DNA of 64,000 nt from UBA8437 sp964646205 (GCA_964646205.1 CAZYAZ010000008.1:1-64000); one strand, 5' to 3'; positions 25,559 to 34,704 are shown, numbered from the stretch's first letter. The notes: generated from the letters alone by a model not told the origin. Translations and numbers: made by a program.

Positions 25559-26856
25559 GTCCCGCGGTGGCCGGTGAGGCCCCGGTCTGAATTGCGGTGT
25601 CGCGTGCTGGGGCGTGGGGCGGTGAATCTTTCTACCAGCCCGGCGGCGAGATGCCCCCCAAAACCCAGTGAGAGTTTCAGCGCGCGGTGGACAGGCCGTT
25701 CTCGCGCCGTCTGAGGAGTGTAATCGAGGTCACACTCGGGGTCGGCATCATGCAGATTGACAGTGGGAGGCACCACCTGGTCGCGGAGCGCCAGGACCGT
25801 TGCGGCCAATTCAACACTTCCAGCCGCGCCGAGCAGGTGCCCCAATCCACCCTTGTTGCTCGTGCAACTGAGTTTCCTGGCATGTGGTCCGAATGCGTGT
25901 TTTATTGCCGCAGTCTCACACCGGTCATTCGTGGGGGTCGCCGTCCCGTGCAGATTGACGTGGTCGAGGTCCTCGGGGTCGAGTTGGGCCTGTCCGAGAG
26001 TGGTGGTGATCAGGCGTGAGAGGCTTCGGCCGGACGGGTCGACAGAGGTTGGTCCGGAAGGGTCCGACGCCAGTCCTCCGGCCAGCCATCGTGCCAGTGG
26101 CTTTGCCCCCCGGTGTCTCGCCGTCTCTTCACTTTCCAGCACCAGGACCGCGGCGCCCTCGCCAACAAGAAACCCACTGCGGTTCCGGTCGAAGGGCCGG
26201 CAGGCGGTGGCGGGGTCCTGGAAGCCTTTGGCCAGGACACCCAACCTCGCGAATGAGGCCAGGACGCTGTCACACAACGACGTGTCACTGCTGCCGCACA
26301 ACGCCAGGTCGCAATCACCGCGGCGAATCAACTCAACGGCACGGACGGCACAGGTGAGGCCCGTCGCGCAGGCGGCGACTGGTGACAGAACTGGTCCGAG
26401 AATGCCCAGTCGGGTAGCAACCCGGAAGGCCGGTGCGTTGGGGAAGACGTCAAGCCAGTCGGTTCGGGGATCGGTCGTGGGCACGGCGTCGGGTTGGGCG
26501 AGTGCCGCCATGCCGCGGATATCCCCCTTGCTGGTACCGATGACACATCCGGTCCGTTCCGGGTCGGGTAAGTCTGAACCCAACCCAGCGTCGGCCAGTG
26601 CTTCAATGGCTGCCTCGATCGCCAGTTGGATGCCGAGGCGAGGTGATGTTTCGAGACCGTCCCGGAATACCGGTGCACCCGCGTGTCGGCCCAGAAAACG
26701 GGAGGGAGTGGTGGGGGGGGGCTTCAACCAACTGGTGGCCGAATGGCCTTCCAGGAGGCGGTTCCAGGACGTCTCGCGGTTGAGCCCCAGGGGGGTGACC
26801 AGGCCGACACCGGTGATCACAACGCCACGACTGTCCAGGTGTCGGTGAACAGACAT
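25555..26856 (-). CDS. beta-ketoacyl-ACP synthase II family protein (FabF-like)
   Basis: A 433-residue thiolase-fold condensing enzyme. The catalytic triad aligns exactly with FabF numbering: C163 (VAACATG), H303 (NLHGTATPTND) and H340 (NKGGLGHLLGAAG), with K335 also present. It should condense malonyl-ACP with an acyl-ACP. Its sequence drifts from housekeeping FabF (HGTATPTND and GGLGHLL instead of the common HGTGTPxND and xxxGHxx), so a specialised acyl or polyketide-like role is possible. There is no acp or fabG next to it. It is coupled (TGATG) to the small membrane protein gene upstream. Confidence 0.9.
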   Translation of the reverse strand: MSVHRHLDSRGVVITGVGLVTPLGLNRETSWNRLLEGHSATSWLKPPPTTPSRFLGRHAGAPVFRDGLETSPRLGIQLAIEAAIEALADAGLGSDLPDPERTGCVIGTSKGDIRGMAALAQPDAVPTTDPRTDWLDVFPNAPAFRVATRLGILGPVLSPVAACATGLTCAVRAVELIRRGDCDLALCGSSDTSLCDSVLASFARLGVLAKGFQDPATACRPFDRNRSGFLVGEGAAVLVLESEETARHRGAKPLARWLAGGLASDPSGPTSVDPSGRSLSRLITTTLGQAQLDPEDLDHVNLHGTATPTNDRCETAAIKHAFGPHARKLSCTSNKGGLGHLLGAAGSVELAATVLALRDQVVPPTVNLHDADPECDLDYTPQTARERPVHRALKLSLGFGGHLAAGLVERFTAPRPSTRHRNSDRGLTGHRGT

Positions 26857-27125
26857 CAGGTGCGATGGCTTGATCGACAGATGGCGTAAAGCGATCCGGC
26901 AACCAGCAGGGTGATCAGGAGGTAGCCGAACGAGGTCCAGAAAGTGGACCCACTGGTCGCGACCGCCTGGGGCTGATCGCCGCCGGAGGCACTGGCAGTT
27001 GCGGGTGCGGCCTGCCCCGTCGCGGGCGTCTGGGCGTCAACAGGCGCTGGTTGACCAACCAACAACGCCAGTGCAGCCATCAACTTGCAGGGGGCGAGGG
27101 GGGGGTGAGGGGAACGCGAAGTCAT
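26856..27125 (-). CDS. small Ala/Pro-rich membrane protein coupled to the FabF-like gene
   Basis: An 89-residue protein from the ATG at 27125. It has a hydrophobic N-terminus with a signal-like LMAALALLVGQPAPVDAQ, an Ala/Thr/Pro/Gln-rich spacer and a C-terminal membrane helix (FWTSFGYLLITLLVAGSLYAIC). The stop TGA overlaps the next ATG as TGATG, which argues that it is translated and coupled. Function unknown. The 84 nt between it and hisS contain no clear terminator. Confidence 0.55.
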   Translation of the reverse strand: MTSRSPHPPLAPCKLMAALALLVGQPAPVDAQTPATGQAAPATASASGGDQPQAVATSGSTFWTSFGYLLITLLVAGSLYAICRSSHRT

Positions 27126-27209
27126 CGTTGTTGTCTCACTAAACGGTCCCGTTTCACCGGTTTGCCTCTCGAATGATACGGTGCCGGTCGAGGTTGGCAA
27201 GCGGTGTTC

Positions 27210-28553
27210 CTATTCACTTGGCGACTCGAGCGAATTGATGATCGTTGCAACAAGTTGGTCGCCGGGGACCTCGAGTTGTTCACCAGTAGCCAGGTCCTTG
27301 AGTTGCCAGGTCTTGTTGGCGAATTCGTCAACTCCGGCTATGAGCACCAGACGGAACCCCTTGCGGTCGGCATACTTGAGCTGTTTGCCGAGTGGTCGTG
27401 GGTCCGGGTACACCTCGCACGAAATTCCAGCCTGCCGCAAATGTCGCGCGGTCGCGAGGTAGTCCGCTCCGTGGTTGGTGTCAAAGTGAGCTACCAAAAC
27501 CGGGGCGGCGGTGGCAGAGAACTCCGACAAGCCGAGTTCGGTCATTGCGGCCAACAGGCGGTCCAGCCCCAGGCTGGCCCCGACACCCGGAAGAGGTTGT
27601 GCGGTGAAAAGTCCGGCCAGGTCGTCGTAACGGCCACCGGAACAGACGCTGCCAATACCGGGCAATTGGTCGAGAAATGTTTCGTAAATGGTGCCGGTGT
27701 AATAGTCCAGGCCTCGTGCAATGGCCGGGTCGAGTTGGACGCGGCCCCCGGGGATACCTGCTGTGTCACACGCCGCGAAGAGTTCCTGGAGCTTGGCCAC
27801 GCCCTGGGTGCCGGTGTCACTGCGTGAGAGTTGAGGCGCCAGTGAGTCGAGGATCTCGGTGGGAGAACCCTGACAATCAGCTAGTCCGAGCACGCCGGCT
27901 GCCTGTTCCGACGACAGACCCACCACGGTTTGCAGTTCGTTGGCCACCTGTTCAGGTCCGATTTTTCCGAGCTTGTCCAAGCAACGCAGGACTCCGGTGG
28001 CCTGGTCGGTGAGGTCCAGTGTTTCCAGGAGTCCGTTGAGCAACAAGCGATTGTTGACCCTGATGGTGAACTCGGAGAATCCCAGTCGTTCCATCAGGTC
28101 GTTGATCACGAACAGGGTTTCGATGTCGGCGGTGTTGGACGTCGTGCCAATCGTGTCAAAATCGCATTGGATAAATTCGCGGTAACGCCCTTTCTGGGGT
28201 TTTTCCGCTCGCCACACGGTCGCCACGTGATACCGCTTGAACGGTGTGCCAATCTCGTGCAGGTGCTGGGCAGCGTATCTGGCCAGTGGGACTGTCAGGT
28301 CGAAACGCATTGCAACGTCGCGGTCACCCTTGTCGGTGAATCGAAACAATTGCTTGTCGGATTCGTCGCCCCCCTTGCCCAGGAGGATTTCACTGTATTC
28401 CAACGCGGGAGTGTCAATTGGCGAGAATCCATAACTGCGATAGACGGCCCGGGCCGTGTCAATCAATTTTTCGCGAGCAAGCATCGGGCCGGGCAGGTGA
28501 TCCCGGAATCCCTTCAGCGTTGCAGGCTTGATGCGGGGGGTGTCAGAGGTCAT
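27210..28553 (-). CDS. hisS: histidyl-tRNA synthetase
   Basis: Class II aminoacyl-tRNA synthetase charging tRNA-His. It has 447 residues. Motif 2 is VWRAEKPQKGRYREFIQCDFD-like, with the histidine-binding segment ARGLDYYTGTIYE, motif 3 GVGASLGLDRL, and a C-terminal anticodon-binding domain (PVLVAHFD to the end). The ATG overlaps the stop of the YkgJ-type gene as ATGA. The length and motifs are complete. Confidence 0.97.
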   Translation of the reverse strand: MTSDTPRIKPATLKGFRDHLPGPMLAREKLIDTARAVYRSYGFSPIDTPALEYSEILLGKGGDESDKQLFRFTDKGDRDVAMRFDLTVPLARYAAQHLHEIGTPFKRYHVATVWRAEKPQKGRYREFIQCDFDTIGTTSNTADIETLFVINDLMERLGFSEFTIRVNNRLLLNGLLETLDLTDQATGVLRCLDKLGKIGPEQVANELQTVVGLSSEQAAGVLGLADCQGSPTEILDSLAPQLSRSDTGTQGVAKLQELFAACDTAGIPGGRVQLDPAIARGLDYYTGTIYETFLDQLPGIGSVCSGGRYDDLAGLFTAQPLPGVGASLGLDRLLAAMTELGLSEFSATAAPVLVAHFDTNHGADYLATARHLRQAGISCEVYPDPRPLGKQLKYADRKGFRLVLIAGVDEFANKTWQLKDLATGEQLEVPGDQLVATIINSLESPSE

Positions 28554-28972
28554 GACCCGGCTCCCACGAGCGGGAGTTCACTGGAGCGTCGTCGTCGGCC
28601 GAGAAGGGCGTCGGCGAATTCGTCGATTTGTTCCGGCTGCTCGAACAGTCGTTCATAACAGGCGTCGTTGTCGTATTCACAGTTGTCAGTTGAGTATTCC
28701 CGGCAGATGCTGGGACGAGTCTGGTAGATGCCACACCGGCCGGCGTCGTCGAGTTGGTCGCACGTGTTGTGGATCAGTAAATACCAGTTGCCGTCGTCGA
28801 CAAAGACCGAGACGGTACCGTGAAGAAGATACCAGCGAATGTTGTCGTAGTCGTTTCGATCGACCGGCGTGTCGATGGGCAGCGCGAAGTAGTGACAACA
28901 TCGGGCGGTGCAGTGATCACACAGAACCTCCCCGGGCGCCAGGTCTTCGCGGCGGACAGAAGCGACGCTCAT
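28550..28972 (-). CDS. YkgJ-type Cys-rich (CxxCxxxCC) zinc/iron-cluster protein
   Basis: A 140-residue protein from the ATG at 28972; the frame extends upstream without support. Cysteines C18, C21, C25 and C26 (CDHCTARCC), C71, C80, C90 and C98 fit the putative metal-binding family UPF0153/YkgJ, with CGIYQTRPSICREY as the signature. Family members are thought to bind zinc or an iron-sulfur cluster; no reaction is established for this form. It is translationally coupled to hisS (ATGA), so a link to tRNA charging or simple co-expression are both possible. Confidence 0.88.
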   Translation of the reverse strand: MSVASVRREDLAPGEVLCDHCTARCCHYFALPIDTPVDRNDYDNIRWYLLHGTVSVFVDDGNWYLLIHNTCDQLDDAGRCGIYQTRPSICREYSTDNCEYDNDACYERLFEQPEQIDEFADALLGRRRRSSELPLVGAGS

Positions 28973-29132
28973 GGCGACAGGAGTCCGTGATCGTGGGTTT
29001 TTAAACGTGATGATGGTGCTCGGGCGATTGTAATCAAGTGGTGCGGGAGTGGGTATGGCGTCCAGTCGAGACGGTTGTGTCGGTTTTTGCATTCAGAACA
29101 AATGTCCCTGTCGTGGATGTCTATCATTCTTC

Positions 29133-29162
29133 TTGACCACCCGGGAAGTCCGGGCCTAAGAT
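29133..29162 (+). promoter_or_regulatory. candidate promoter for the 29195 gene
   Basis: TTGACC (29133-29138), 18-nt spacer, TAAGAT (29157-29162), ending 32 nt before the ATG. A CCCGG/CCGGG inverted repeat lies in the spacer. Confidence 0.45.
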
Positions 29163-29194
29163 TGTCAGTCCAGCGGGTCTGGAGAGAAACGCGA

Positions 29195-30124
29195 ATGCAT
29201 TGGTCAGGAAAACTATTTGCTGGTTTGGTGATAATTGGGGCGGTAGGCGCCATTGCGCTGTCGGCCCGAACGCACCAGGTCCGTTCCTCCTGGCACCAGT
29301 CATTGAATAAGTTTCGGGGCGAGTTCAAGGCCGGGGCTGGCCAACTCCGTAAGGAGAAATATCTGCACGAGGCGGCCTTGGTCGACCTGGCCAACGCCAA
29401 GCGTGGTTGGGGCGATTTTTCCGACGACGTGACCGTGCAGGTCAACGTCCAAAATGGATACCTGCAGACGCGCGACCAGGACACTGCAGCGGTGTTGGCC
29501 GCAGCGGCGGCCAACAATCAGCAACAGGCGACGATGATCCATGGGTTTCTGAAGAACGCGGATGGGAGTTCACGTTTCATCGGGACGTTTGTCCAGGAGG
29601 GGACTCCACAGGGGGGGTTCCGACGCTGGAAGCCAACGTGGCAAGTGCGGCAACAGGACCAGGTTGCTGCCTGGGGAACCGGCAAGTGGCGGTTGCGAAC
29701 GCTGATTCCAGCTCACCAGAAGACACGGTTTGTGAACCTGGAAGTGTTGTTGACCCAGGGAGATCAGGCGAGCGATGACACCGTGCTGGACACGAAAATC
29801 AAAGGCGAAGTCAACCTGAAGGCCGATGACCAGTTGAGACTGCGGTTCTCGGAGTTGATGGGAGAGAATGACGACCTGGCTGGACTGAAAGGCAAGTTGC
29901 CCGATTACATGATTGACGGGTTGGTTCGCGCGATTGCCGCGGCAGAAGAAGAGCGGAATCTGGCCGTCGAGTCTGTTGACCAGTTGAGGCGTGATTTGAA
30001 AATGAACCATGACCGGGCCAACCTGTTGCTGAAACAGAACACCGGATTGGAACGCAGCCTGCCCAGGACCAAGACGGCCGCCGCTGCTGTGACACGTGTG
30101 ACGCAAGAGACTCAGAAGAAATGA
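29195..30124 (+). CDS. membrane-anchored coiled-coil protein, unknown function
   Basis: A 309-residue protein from the ATG at 29195, preceded by GGAGAG. One N-terminal membrane helix (LFAGLVIIGAVGAIALSA) is followed by an exported-looking region rich in Gln, Lys and Asp, then a helical C-terminus with heptad character (AAAEEERNLAVESVDQLRRD and onward). A pattern of Leu/Arg/Gln-rich segments is visible but no enzyme motif. It precedes the rhomboid gene by about 100 nt and might be a substrate or partner, which is speculation. Confidence 0.7.
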   Translation: MHWSGKLFAGLVIIGAVGAIALSARTHQVRSSWHQSLNKFRGEFKAGAGQLRKEKYLHEAALVDLANAKRGWGDFSDDVTVQVNVQNGYLQTRDQDTAAVLAAAAANNQQQATMIHGFLKNADGSSRFIGTFVQEGTPQGGFRRWKPTWQVRQQDQVAAWGTGKWRLRTLIPAHQKTRFVNLEVLLTQGDQASDDTVLDTKIKGEVNLKADDQLRLRFSELMGENDDLAGLKGKLPDYMIDGLVRAIAAAEEERNLAVESVDQLRRDLKMNHDRANLLLKQNTGLERSLPRTKTAAAAVTRVTQETQKK

Positions 30125-30225
30125 TCGTACCGATGCTGTCGGTGCGAGATGCGGCATGAGGCCGGGGAAGCGGTCAACTGGACAAGGAGTCCGGGGGGGC
30201 CACCACGAGATGCCAGGGAGCAGGC

Positions 30226-31383
30226 ATGGGAATCCACAACCGCGAGTATCTTCGCGATGAATCGTCCACGCCGGGCGGTTGGGGTGGTTCGAATGGCGAA
30301 TCATACGGCGGTTCGCGTGCACCGATGTCCGCGGCCAAGGTGCTGGTGCTGATCAACATTGTCGTGTTTGTTGCGACATGGTTGCACAAGCCACTGGGCG
30401 ACTTGTTGCATCTGCCGGGCACCTTCACGGTGATTCGCAGAAACACCGACGTGTATTTCCCGGCACTTCCGCGGGAATCCAGTGCGATTCTCCTGTCGGC
30501 CGGTACCTACATCGTACCGGTTCGAACTGGACCTGTTGAACTCGAACGGATTCGGACGCATCAACCGGAACTGGTCGGTGATTTGGATCCGTCGTTTGTC
30601 AGTCAACCCGACGACTGGGTTGCAATCGAAATCGAGGGGTTGGCCGATGGCAAACGCGTTTCACTTGGCGGGCTGATCCAGAGCAAGGACACCAGGTCGA
30701 TCGCCTGGCAGGCACCCTGGCGGATGATCAGCTACGGGTTTTGTCACGACCAGACGTCGCTGTGGCACCTGGCGTTCAACATGATCTGCCTGTGGATGTT
30801 TGGTCGGTTGATCGAAGGCATCTACGGACGACGGGAATTTGTGTGGGTCTATCTGCTGGGGGTTTTTGTCAGCGGGTTGTGTCACCTGGCCTGGCAACAG
30901 GCTTCTGGTGGCAGCGTGGTTCCGATGGTGGGAGCTTCGGGAGGTGTCATGACTGTGATGGTTCTCGCGGCAATCCATTTTCCAAAAATGAAAGTCCTGG
31001 TGATGATGATCTTGCCCGTCGAACTGGGGTTGGTTGTTGTGGGTCTGGTGGCGTGGAATGTGCTGGGCGGGATGGGTTTGTTTGGTGGTGACACACACGT
31101 TGCCTACATGGCTCACCTGGGCGGGTTGGCATTCGGGTTCGGTTACCATCGCAGTGGTTTTCGGCTGAGCTCGGGATGGGCCAGCCTGTGGGGACGTTCG
31201 CGGTTGTGGCGTCGGCGGATTGTCCGTCCGTCCGTCCGTGTCTACCAGCCACCCGCTGATGGATTCGACGAAAAGGTGGACGCGATCCTCGAGAAAATCA
31301 GCCGTGATGGGGAAGCGAGCCTGAGCGACCGAGATCGGGAATTCCTGATGGAAGCCAGTCGACGGAAACGGGATGAAATGTAA
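30226..31383 (+). CDS. rhomboid family intramembrane serine protease
   Basis: A 385-residue protein. The catalytic dyad is S238 (GASGG) and H297 (AHLGG), with H181 and N185 (WHLAFN) as the oxyanion-hole motif. Between membrane helix 1 (about 36-53) and the core lies an unusually long hydrophilic region (about 60-165) ahead of APWRMISYGFCHD. The C-terminal tail KVDAILEKISRDGEASLSDR matches the tail of the M50 protease at 23892-24920. A GGGAG site precedes the ATG at 30226. A GTCC tetranucleotide repeats four times at 31222-31237 within the coding region. Confidence 0.93.
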   Translation: MGIHNREYLRDESSTPGGWGGSNGESYGGSRAPMSAAKVLVLINIVVFVATWLHKPLGDLLHLPGTFTVIRRNTDVYFPALPRESSAILLSAGTYIVPVRTGPVELERIRTHQPELVGDLDPSFVSQPDDWVAIEIEGLADGKRVSLGGLIQSKDTRSIAWQAPWRMISYGFCHDQTSLWHLAFNMICLWMFGRLIEGIYGRREFVWVYLLGVFVSGLCHLAWQQASGGSVVPMVGASGGVMTVMVLAAIHFPKMKVLVMMILPVELGLVVVGLVAWNVLGGMGLFGGDTHVAYMAHLGGLAFGFGYHRSGFRLSSGWASLWGRSRLWRRRIVRPSVRVYQPPADGFDEKVDAILEKISRDGEASLSDRDREFLMEASRRKRDEM

Positions 31384-31393
31384 CCGGGCCGTA

Positions 31394-32167
31394 TTAACGG
31401 GATCGGTCGGGCCGTTTTCTGGTTGACTGGTCGAGAATCCAGCGGTAGAGCCCCGGGTCGTTGTATGTGGCGTCCCAGCAGTTGTGGCCAAGTCGAGGGT
31501 AGAGTGTGAAGCGGATCGGTGCCCCCTGGGCCTTCAGGTCGGCGACCGTTTTCTTTAGTGATTCGACGAGGCGAGGCTTGTCTCGGCCACCCACGGTGAC
31601 CCATGTCGGAAGTTTCAGGAAACGCTTTGTCTCGATCGTCGAAGTGCCACAGATTGGGACGATAGCTGAGAATCGTTCGGGTGCTGCATTGGCGACCGCC
31701 CAGGTTCCGGCCCCTCCCATGCTCAGGCCTGTCACGGCAGTTCGCGTCTTGTCGACGTTGTAGGTGGACTGGAGATGGTCGAGCAGTTCGAGCAGGGCTT
31801 TTGCGTTGAAGCGAAGAGTGGCCGGCACCTGTGGTGAGACGACAACGAACGGAAAGTTGGGTCGCGACTTGACAATTTTGGGAGGGCCGTGGGCCGTCAC
31901 CTTTTTCAGGTCATCGCCTCGTTCTCCGGACCCATGCAGGAACAACAACAACGGGGTCGGCCGCCCCGTGGATTTGTAGGAACTGGGAAGAAAGACGAGA
32001 TAGCGGCACGAGTGCATTTTGTTTGTTTTGCTGCGGAAAAACTGGCCGACCTGTTTTCCGGGAGCCGGAACCTCGTCGGCGAATGCCGGTTCCGGGGGTA
32101 TAAAAAATCCGAGCAGACATCCCAAACCGACCGTGACAAATGCCAGAACCCGTCGCCGTGTTCTCAT
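31394..32167 (-). CDS. secreted alpha/beta hydrolase (esterase/phospholipase type)
   Basis: A 257-residue protein from the ATG at 32167 with a signal peptide (RRRVLAFVTVGLGCLLGFF..AFA). The hydrolase core shows LLLFLHGSGERG (oxyanion region), the nucleophile Ser in TGLSMGGAG, an Asp in VTVGGRDKP and the catalytic His in LGHNCWD. This arrangement is common in feruloyl-esterase-like and carboxylesterase families that planctomycetes export. The substrate is not evident. It is divergent from the sigma factor gene and converges with the rhomboid gene, 10 nt apart. Confidence 0.88.
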   Translation of the reverse strand: MRTRRRVLAFVTVGLGCLLGFFIPPEPAFADEVPAPGKQVGQFFRSKTNKMHSCRYLVFLPSSYKSTGRPTPLLLFLHGSGERGDDLKKVTAHGPPKIVKSRPNFPFVVVSPQVPATLRFNAKALLELLDHLQSTYNVDKTRTAVTGLSMGGAGTWAVANAAPERFSAIVPICGTSTIETKRFLKLPTWVTVGGRDKPRLVESLKKTVADLKAQGAPIRFTLYPRLGHNCWDATYNDPGLYRWILDQSTRKRPDRSR

Positions 32168-32321
32168 GTCTAAAATCCTTGCGTTTTCAGCGTCGACCCG
32201 ATCATTCAACGATTGTCGGCTTCCTAATGCAATGGGGCGGCCGGCTGAACGTGGTGGCGACTTCCCAGATCACTGGGCTAGACTGAGTCCTTCATTCCGT
32301 GATCCTGGTCCGCGACGCGAA

Positions 32322-32948
32322 ATGCCTGACGCTGACAAAAATCCGTCGGTTCTCGTTTGTCTCCTTAATCGCGCCCGCGAGGGGGACGTGGGGGCACGCA
32401 ATGAGTTGTTTGATCGGTGTCGCAATTACGTGTCGATTCTGGCACGCGTCCACATCGAGAGTTGGCTGCAGGCGAAGGTCGATCCCTCGGATCTTGTTCA
32501 GCAGACGTTGCTGGAGGCGTACCGTGGGATGGAGAAGTTTGAAGGGCAGAGCGAGGGGGAATGGCTGGCGTGGCTCAAGCAAATTCTTAAACACAATGCC
32601 ACTGATTACGTCCGTCATTACAAGGGGACTGCCAAACGACGCATCCAGCGGGAGGTTCCCATGGAGGCACCTCGTCACGGTTCGAGCCTGTTTCGAATCG
32701 ATCCATCCGACCCCGCCGACACGCCCAGCCAGATGGTGTTGCAGCAGGAAAACGAAATCCAGTTGGCCGAAGCGGTGAGTCGGCTCGACGAGGATTACCA
32801 GGAGGTGATCCTGCTGAGAAACGTTCAACGCCTGAGTTTCAACGAGGTGGCCGACCGGATGGACCGATCGCGGCCTGCTGTACAGATGTTGTGGCTGCGA
32901 GCCCTGAGGAAACTGAAAGACTTGTTGCGCGATGTCGAGAGTGCCTGA
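32322..32948 (+). CDS. ECF-type RNA polymerase sigma factor
   Basis: A 208-residue sigma-70-family protein from the ATG at 32322 (the frame is open to 32019 without support). Region 2 is VDPSDLVQQTLLEAYRGMEKF with EWLAWLKQILKHNATDYVRH, and region 4 is LDEDYQEVILLRNVQRLSFNEV followed by SRPAVQMLWLRALRKL. Its end overlaps the kinase gene by 17 nt, and no anti-sigma gene is present. Planctomycete ECF groups linked to protein kinases are known; here phosphorylation of, or by, the overlapping kinase system is a reasonable inference. Confidence 0.93.
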   Translation: MPDADKNPSVLVCLLNRAREGDVGARNELFDRCRNYVSILARVHIESWLQAKVDPSDLVQQTLLEAYRGMEKFEGQSEGEWLAWLKQILKHNATDYVRHYKGTAKRRIQREVPMEAPRHGSSLFRIDPSDPADTPSQMVLQQENEIQLAEAVSRLDEDYQEVILLRNVQRLSFNEVADRMDRSRPAVQMLWLRALRKLKDLLRDVESA

Positions 32949-34704
32949 GGGGAGTGGTCCGAAGGAGTCGCAGGTCGACCGGGAACTGGTCGATGCGCTG
33001 GATCATTTCGTTGATGCACTCCAGACCGGTGACGAACCCACGGGCAGCCAGTTGCTGCAGGGGCAACCCCAGCTTGGGGAGTTCATCGATTGCCTGTCGC
33101 GATTGGACGCCCTCGTGCCACCGACGGAGATCCTTGGCGGGGTGGCCGGACGTGAAACAATTTCGGTGGAAAGCGCGACGGGGCGGGATCGCGTGGCGAC
33201 CCGGTTTGGCCGCTACGAACTTGTCGAGCGGATTGGGCAGGGGGCAATGGGTGTCGTCTACCTGGCTCGACAGACCGACCTGGATCGAATTGTTGCTTTG
33301 AAGTTGATTACGCCGGGACGAGCCGGCGGCGAAGCGGATGTCGAGAGATTCTACAGTGAAGCCAGGGCGGCAGCCGGTTTGCGACACCCTGGAATCGTTG
33401 GAGTGCTCGAGGTTGGGGAATTCGATGGCCAGCATTACATCGCCATGGATTACATTTCCGGCGGTAGCCTGGCCGAATATCTTCGGGAGCAGCCCGGTGC
33501 AGTCGATTCGAAAGTCTCCGGTGCAGACGATTCGGTCCTGCTGTTGACCGCGCCGGCCGGGTTGTGGAGAAAAGCGTCGGTTGGAGGATGTGTCGAGCCG
33601 GATGTGGCGGCTGACTGGGTGGCCGAAATCGCCAGGGCTGTCGATTACCTTCACGCTCACGGCATTGTTCATCGTGATCTCAAACCGGCCAACATTTTGC
33701 TGGATGAGGATCAACGCCCCCTGGTGTCGGACTTTGGCCTGGCACTTGTTGCGGACGATCAGGCGACTGCCACGGCGGGCGGAATGATCGTGGGAACTCC
33801 GGCGTACATGGCCCCCGAGCAGGCGACCGGGCACGCCGAAAAACTCTCAGCCAGGAGTGACATCTTTAGCCTGGGGGTGATCTTGTACGAATTGATCACC
33901 GGCCTGTCTCCATTCGACGTGAAAAATCCGCTCGACACGCTGGTTCGGGTTATCGAGGTGGATCCAGATCCGCCCACGACGTTGGAGCCGTGGTTGTCCC
34001 GTGAGTTGGAACACATCTGTCTGAAATGTCTCGAAAAGGATCCCCAGAACCGTTACGAATCGGCCGGCGAGTTGGCCGATGACCTTCAGCGGTATCTCCG
34101 GCGCGAAAACGTCAAGGCTCGGCCTGGTGGCGTGATTCATCGAATTAGACGTTGGAGCCGTCGTCAACCGGTGCTTGTCACTCATCTGGCCGCGTTGACA
34201 CTGTCGGCTGGGATCAACCAGGTCGGGTTTTTTGTCGGTGGAGACACGGCCAATCCGGGCGTACATTTACGTGTGATGTCGATCCTGGGGGGCTGGATCG
34301 TGATCTCCGCCATTTGCCAGTGGCTGCTACGGAAATCGCGATGGCAGTCGGCTGTACGATTTGGCTGGTGTGCAGTTGATGCGGCGTTGTTGACGGCAGT
34401 ACTGGCACAAAATTCGGTGGCGCCTGGGCCTATCCTGGTTGGTTATCCGCTGTTGATCACCGCATCGGGACTGTTTTTCAGAGTCCGGCTGGTCTGGTTT
34501 ATGACCCTGGCTTGCGTTGTTGGTTATGCCATCCTGCTGGGATTGAGGCGGCAGTGGTTCGGTGGAATGGAGATTGGTGGACCTCCATGGCAATACCCAA
34601 TAATTTTTGCGGTGGGATTGGCGGTTTTGGGAACCGTCGTGGCCTACCAGGTTTATCGTGTTCGCGTTCTCAGCCGTTACTACCGCCGGGTCGGTCGTGG
34701 TTGA
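32932..34704 (+). CDS. membrane Ser/Thr protein kinase linked to the ECF sigma factor
   Basis: A 590-residue Hanks-type kinase. After ~90 helical residues the kinase domain shows GQGAMGVV (102-109), K124, HRDLKPAN (247-254), DFG (267-269) and APE (294-296), so it should be active. A ~35-residue insert rich in Ser/Ala/Leu lies between the hinge and the alphaE helix (about 187-222). The C-terminal ~190 residues contain about six membrane helices, with no extracellular sensor domain, so signals may be sensed within the membrane. The gene begins inside the sigma factor gene (17-nt overlap). Confidence 0.93.
   Translation: MSRVPEGSGPKESQVDRELVDALDHFVDALQTGDEPTGSQLLQGQPQLGEFIDCLSRLDALVPPTEILGGVAGRETISVESATGRDRVATRFGRYELVERIGQGAMGVVYLARQTDLDRIVALKLITPGRAGGEADVERFYSEARAAAGLRHPGIVGVLEVGEFDGQHYIAMDYISGGSLAEYLREQPGAVDSKVSGADDSVLLLTAPAGLWRKASVGGCVEPDVAADWVAEIARAVDYLHAHGIVHRDLKPANILLDEDQRPLVSDFGLALVADDQATATAGGMIVGTPAYMAPEQATGHAEKLSARSDIFSLGVILYELITGLSPFDVKNPLDTLVRVIEVDPDPPTTLEPWLSRELEHICLKCLEKDPQNRYESAGELADDLQRYLRRENVKARPGGVIHRIRRWSRRQPVLVTHLAALTLSAGINQVGFFVGGDTANPGVHLRVMSILGGWIVISAICQWLLRKSRWQSAVRFGWCAVDAALLTAVLAQNSVAPGPILVGYPLLITASGLFFRVRLVWFMTLACVVGYAILLGLRRQWFGGMEIGGPPWQYPIIFAVGLAVLGTVVAYQVYRVRVLSRYYRRVGRG

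Noticed and set aside
25757..26848. 363-codon plus-strand open frame
   Set aside because: Opposite the FabF-like gene, whose full catalytic triad is intact; no motif in the plus frame.
25555..26856. OleA for the olefin pathway
   Set aside because: The triad and length are those of the FabF (KAS II) group, not of the thiolase-like FabH-type OleA, and it is 8 kb from oleC.
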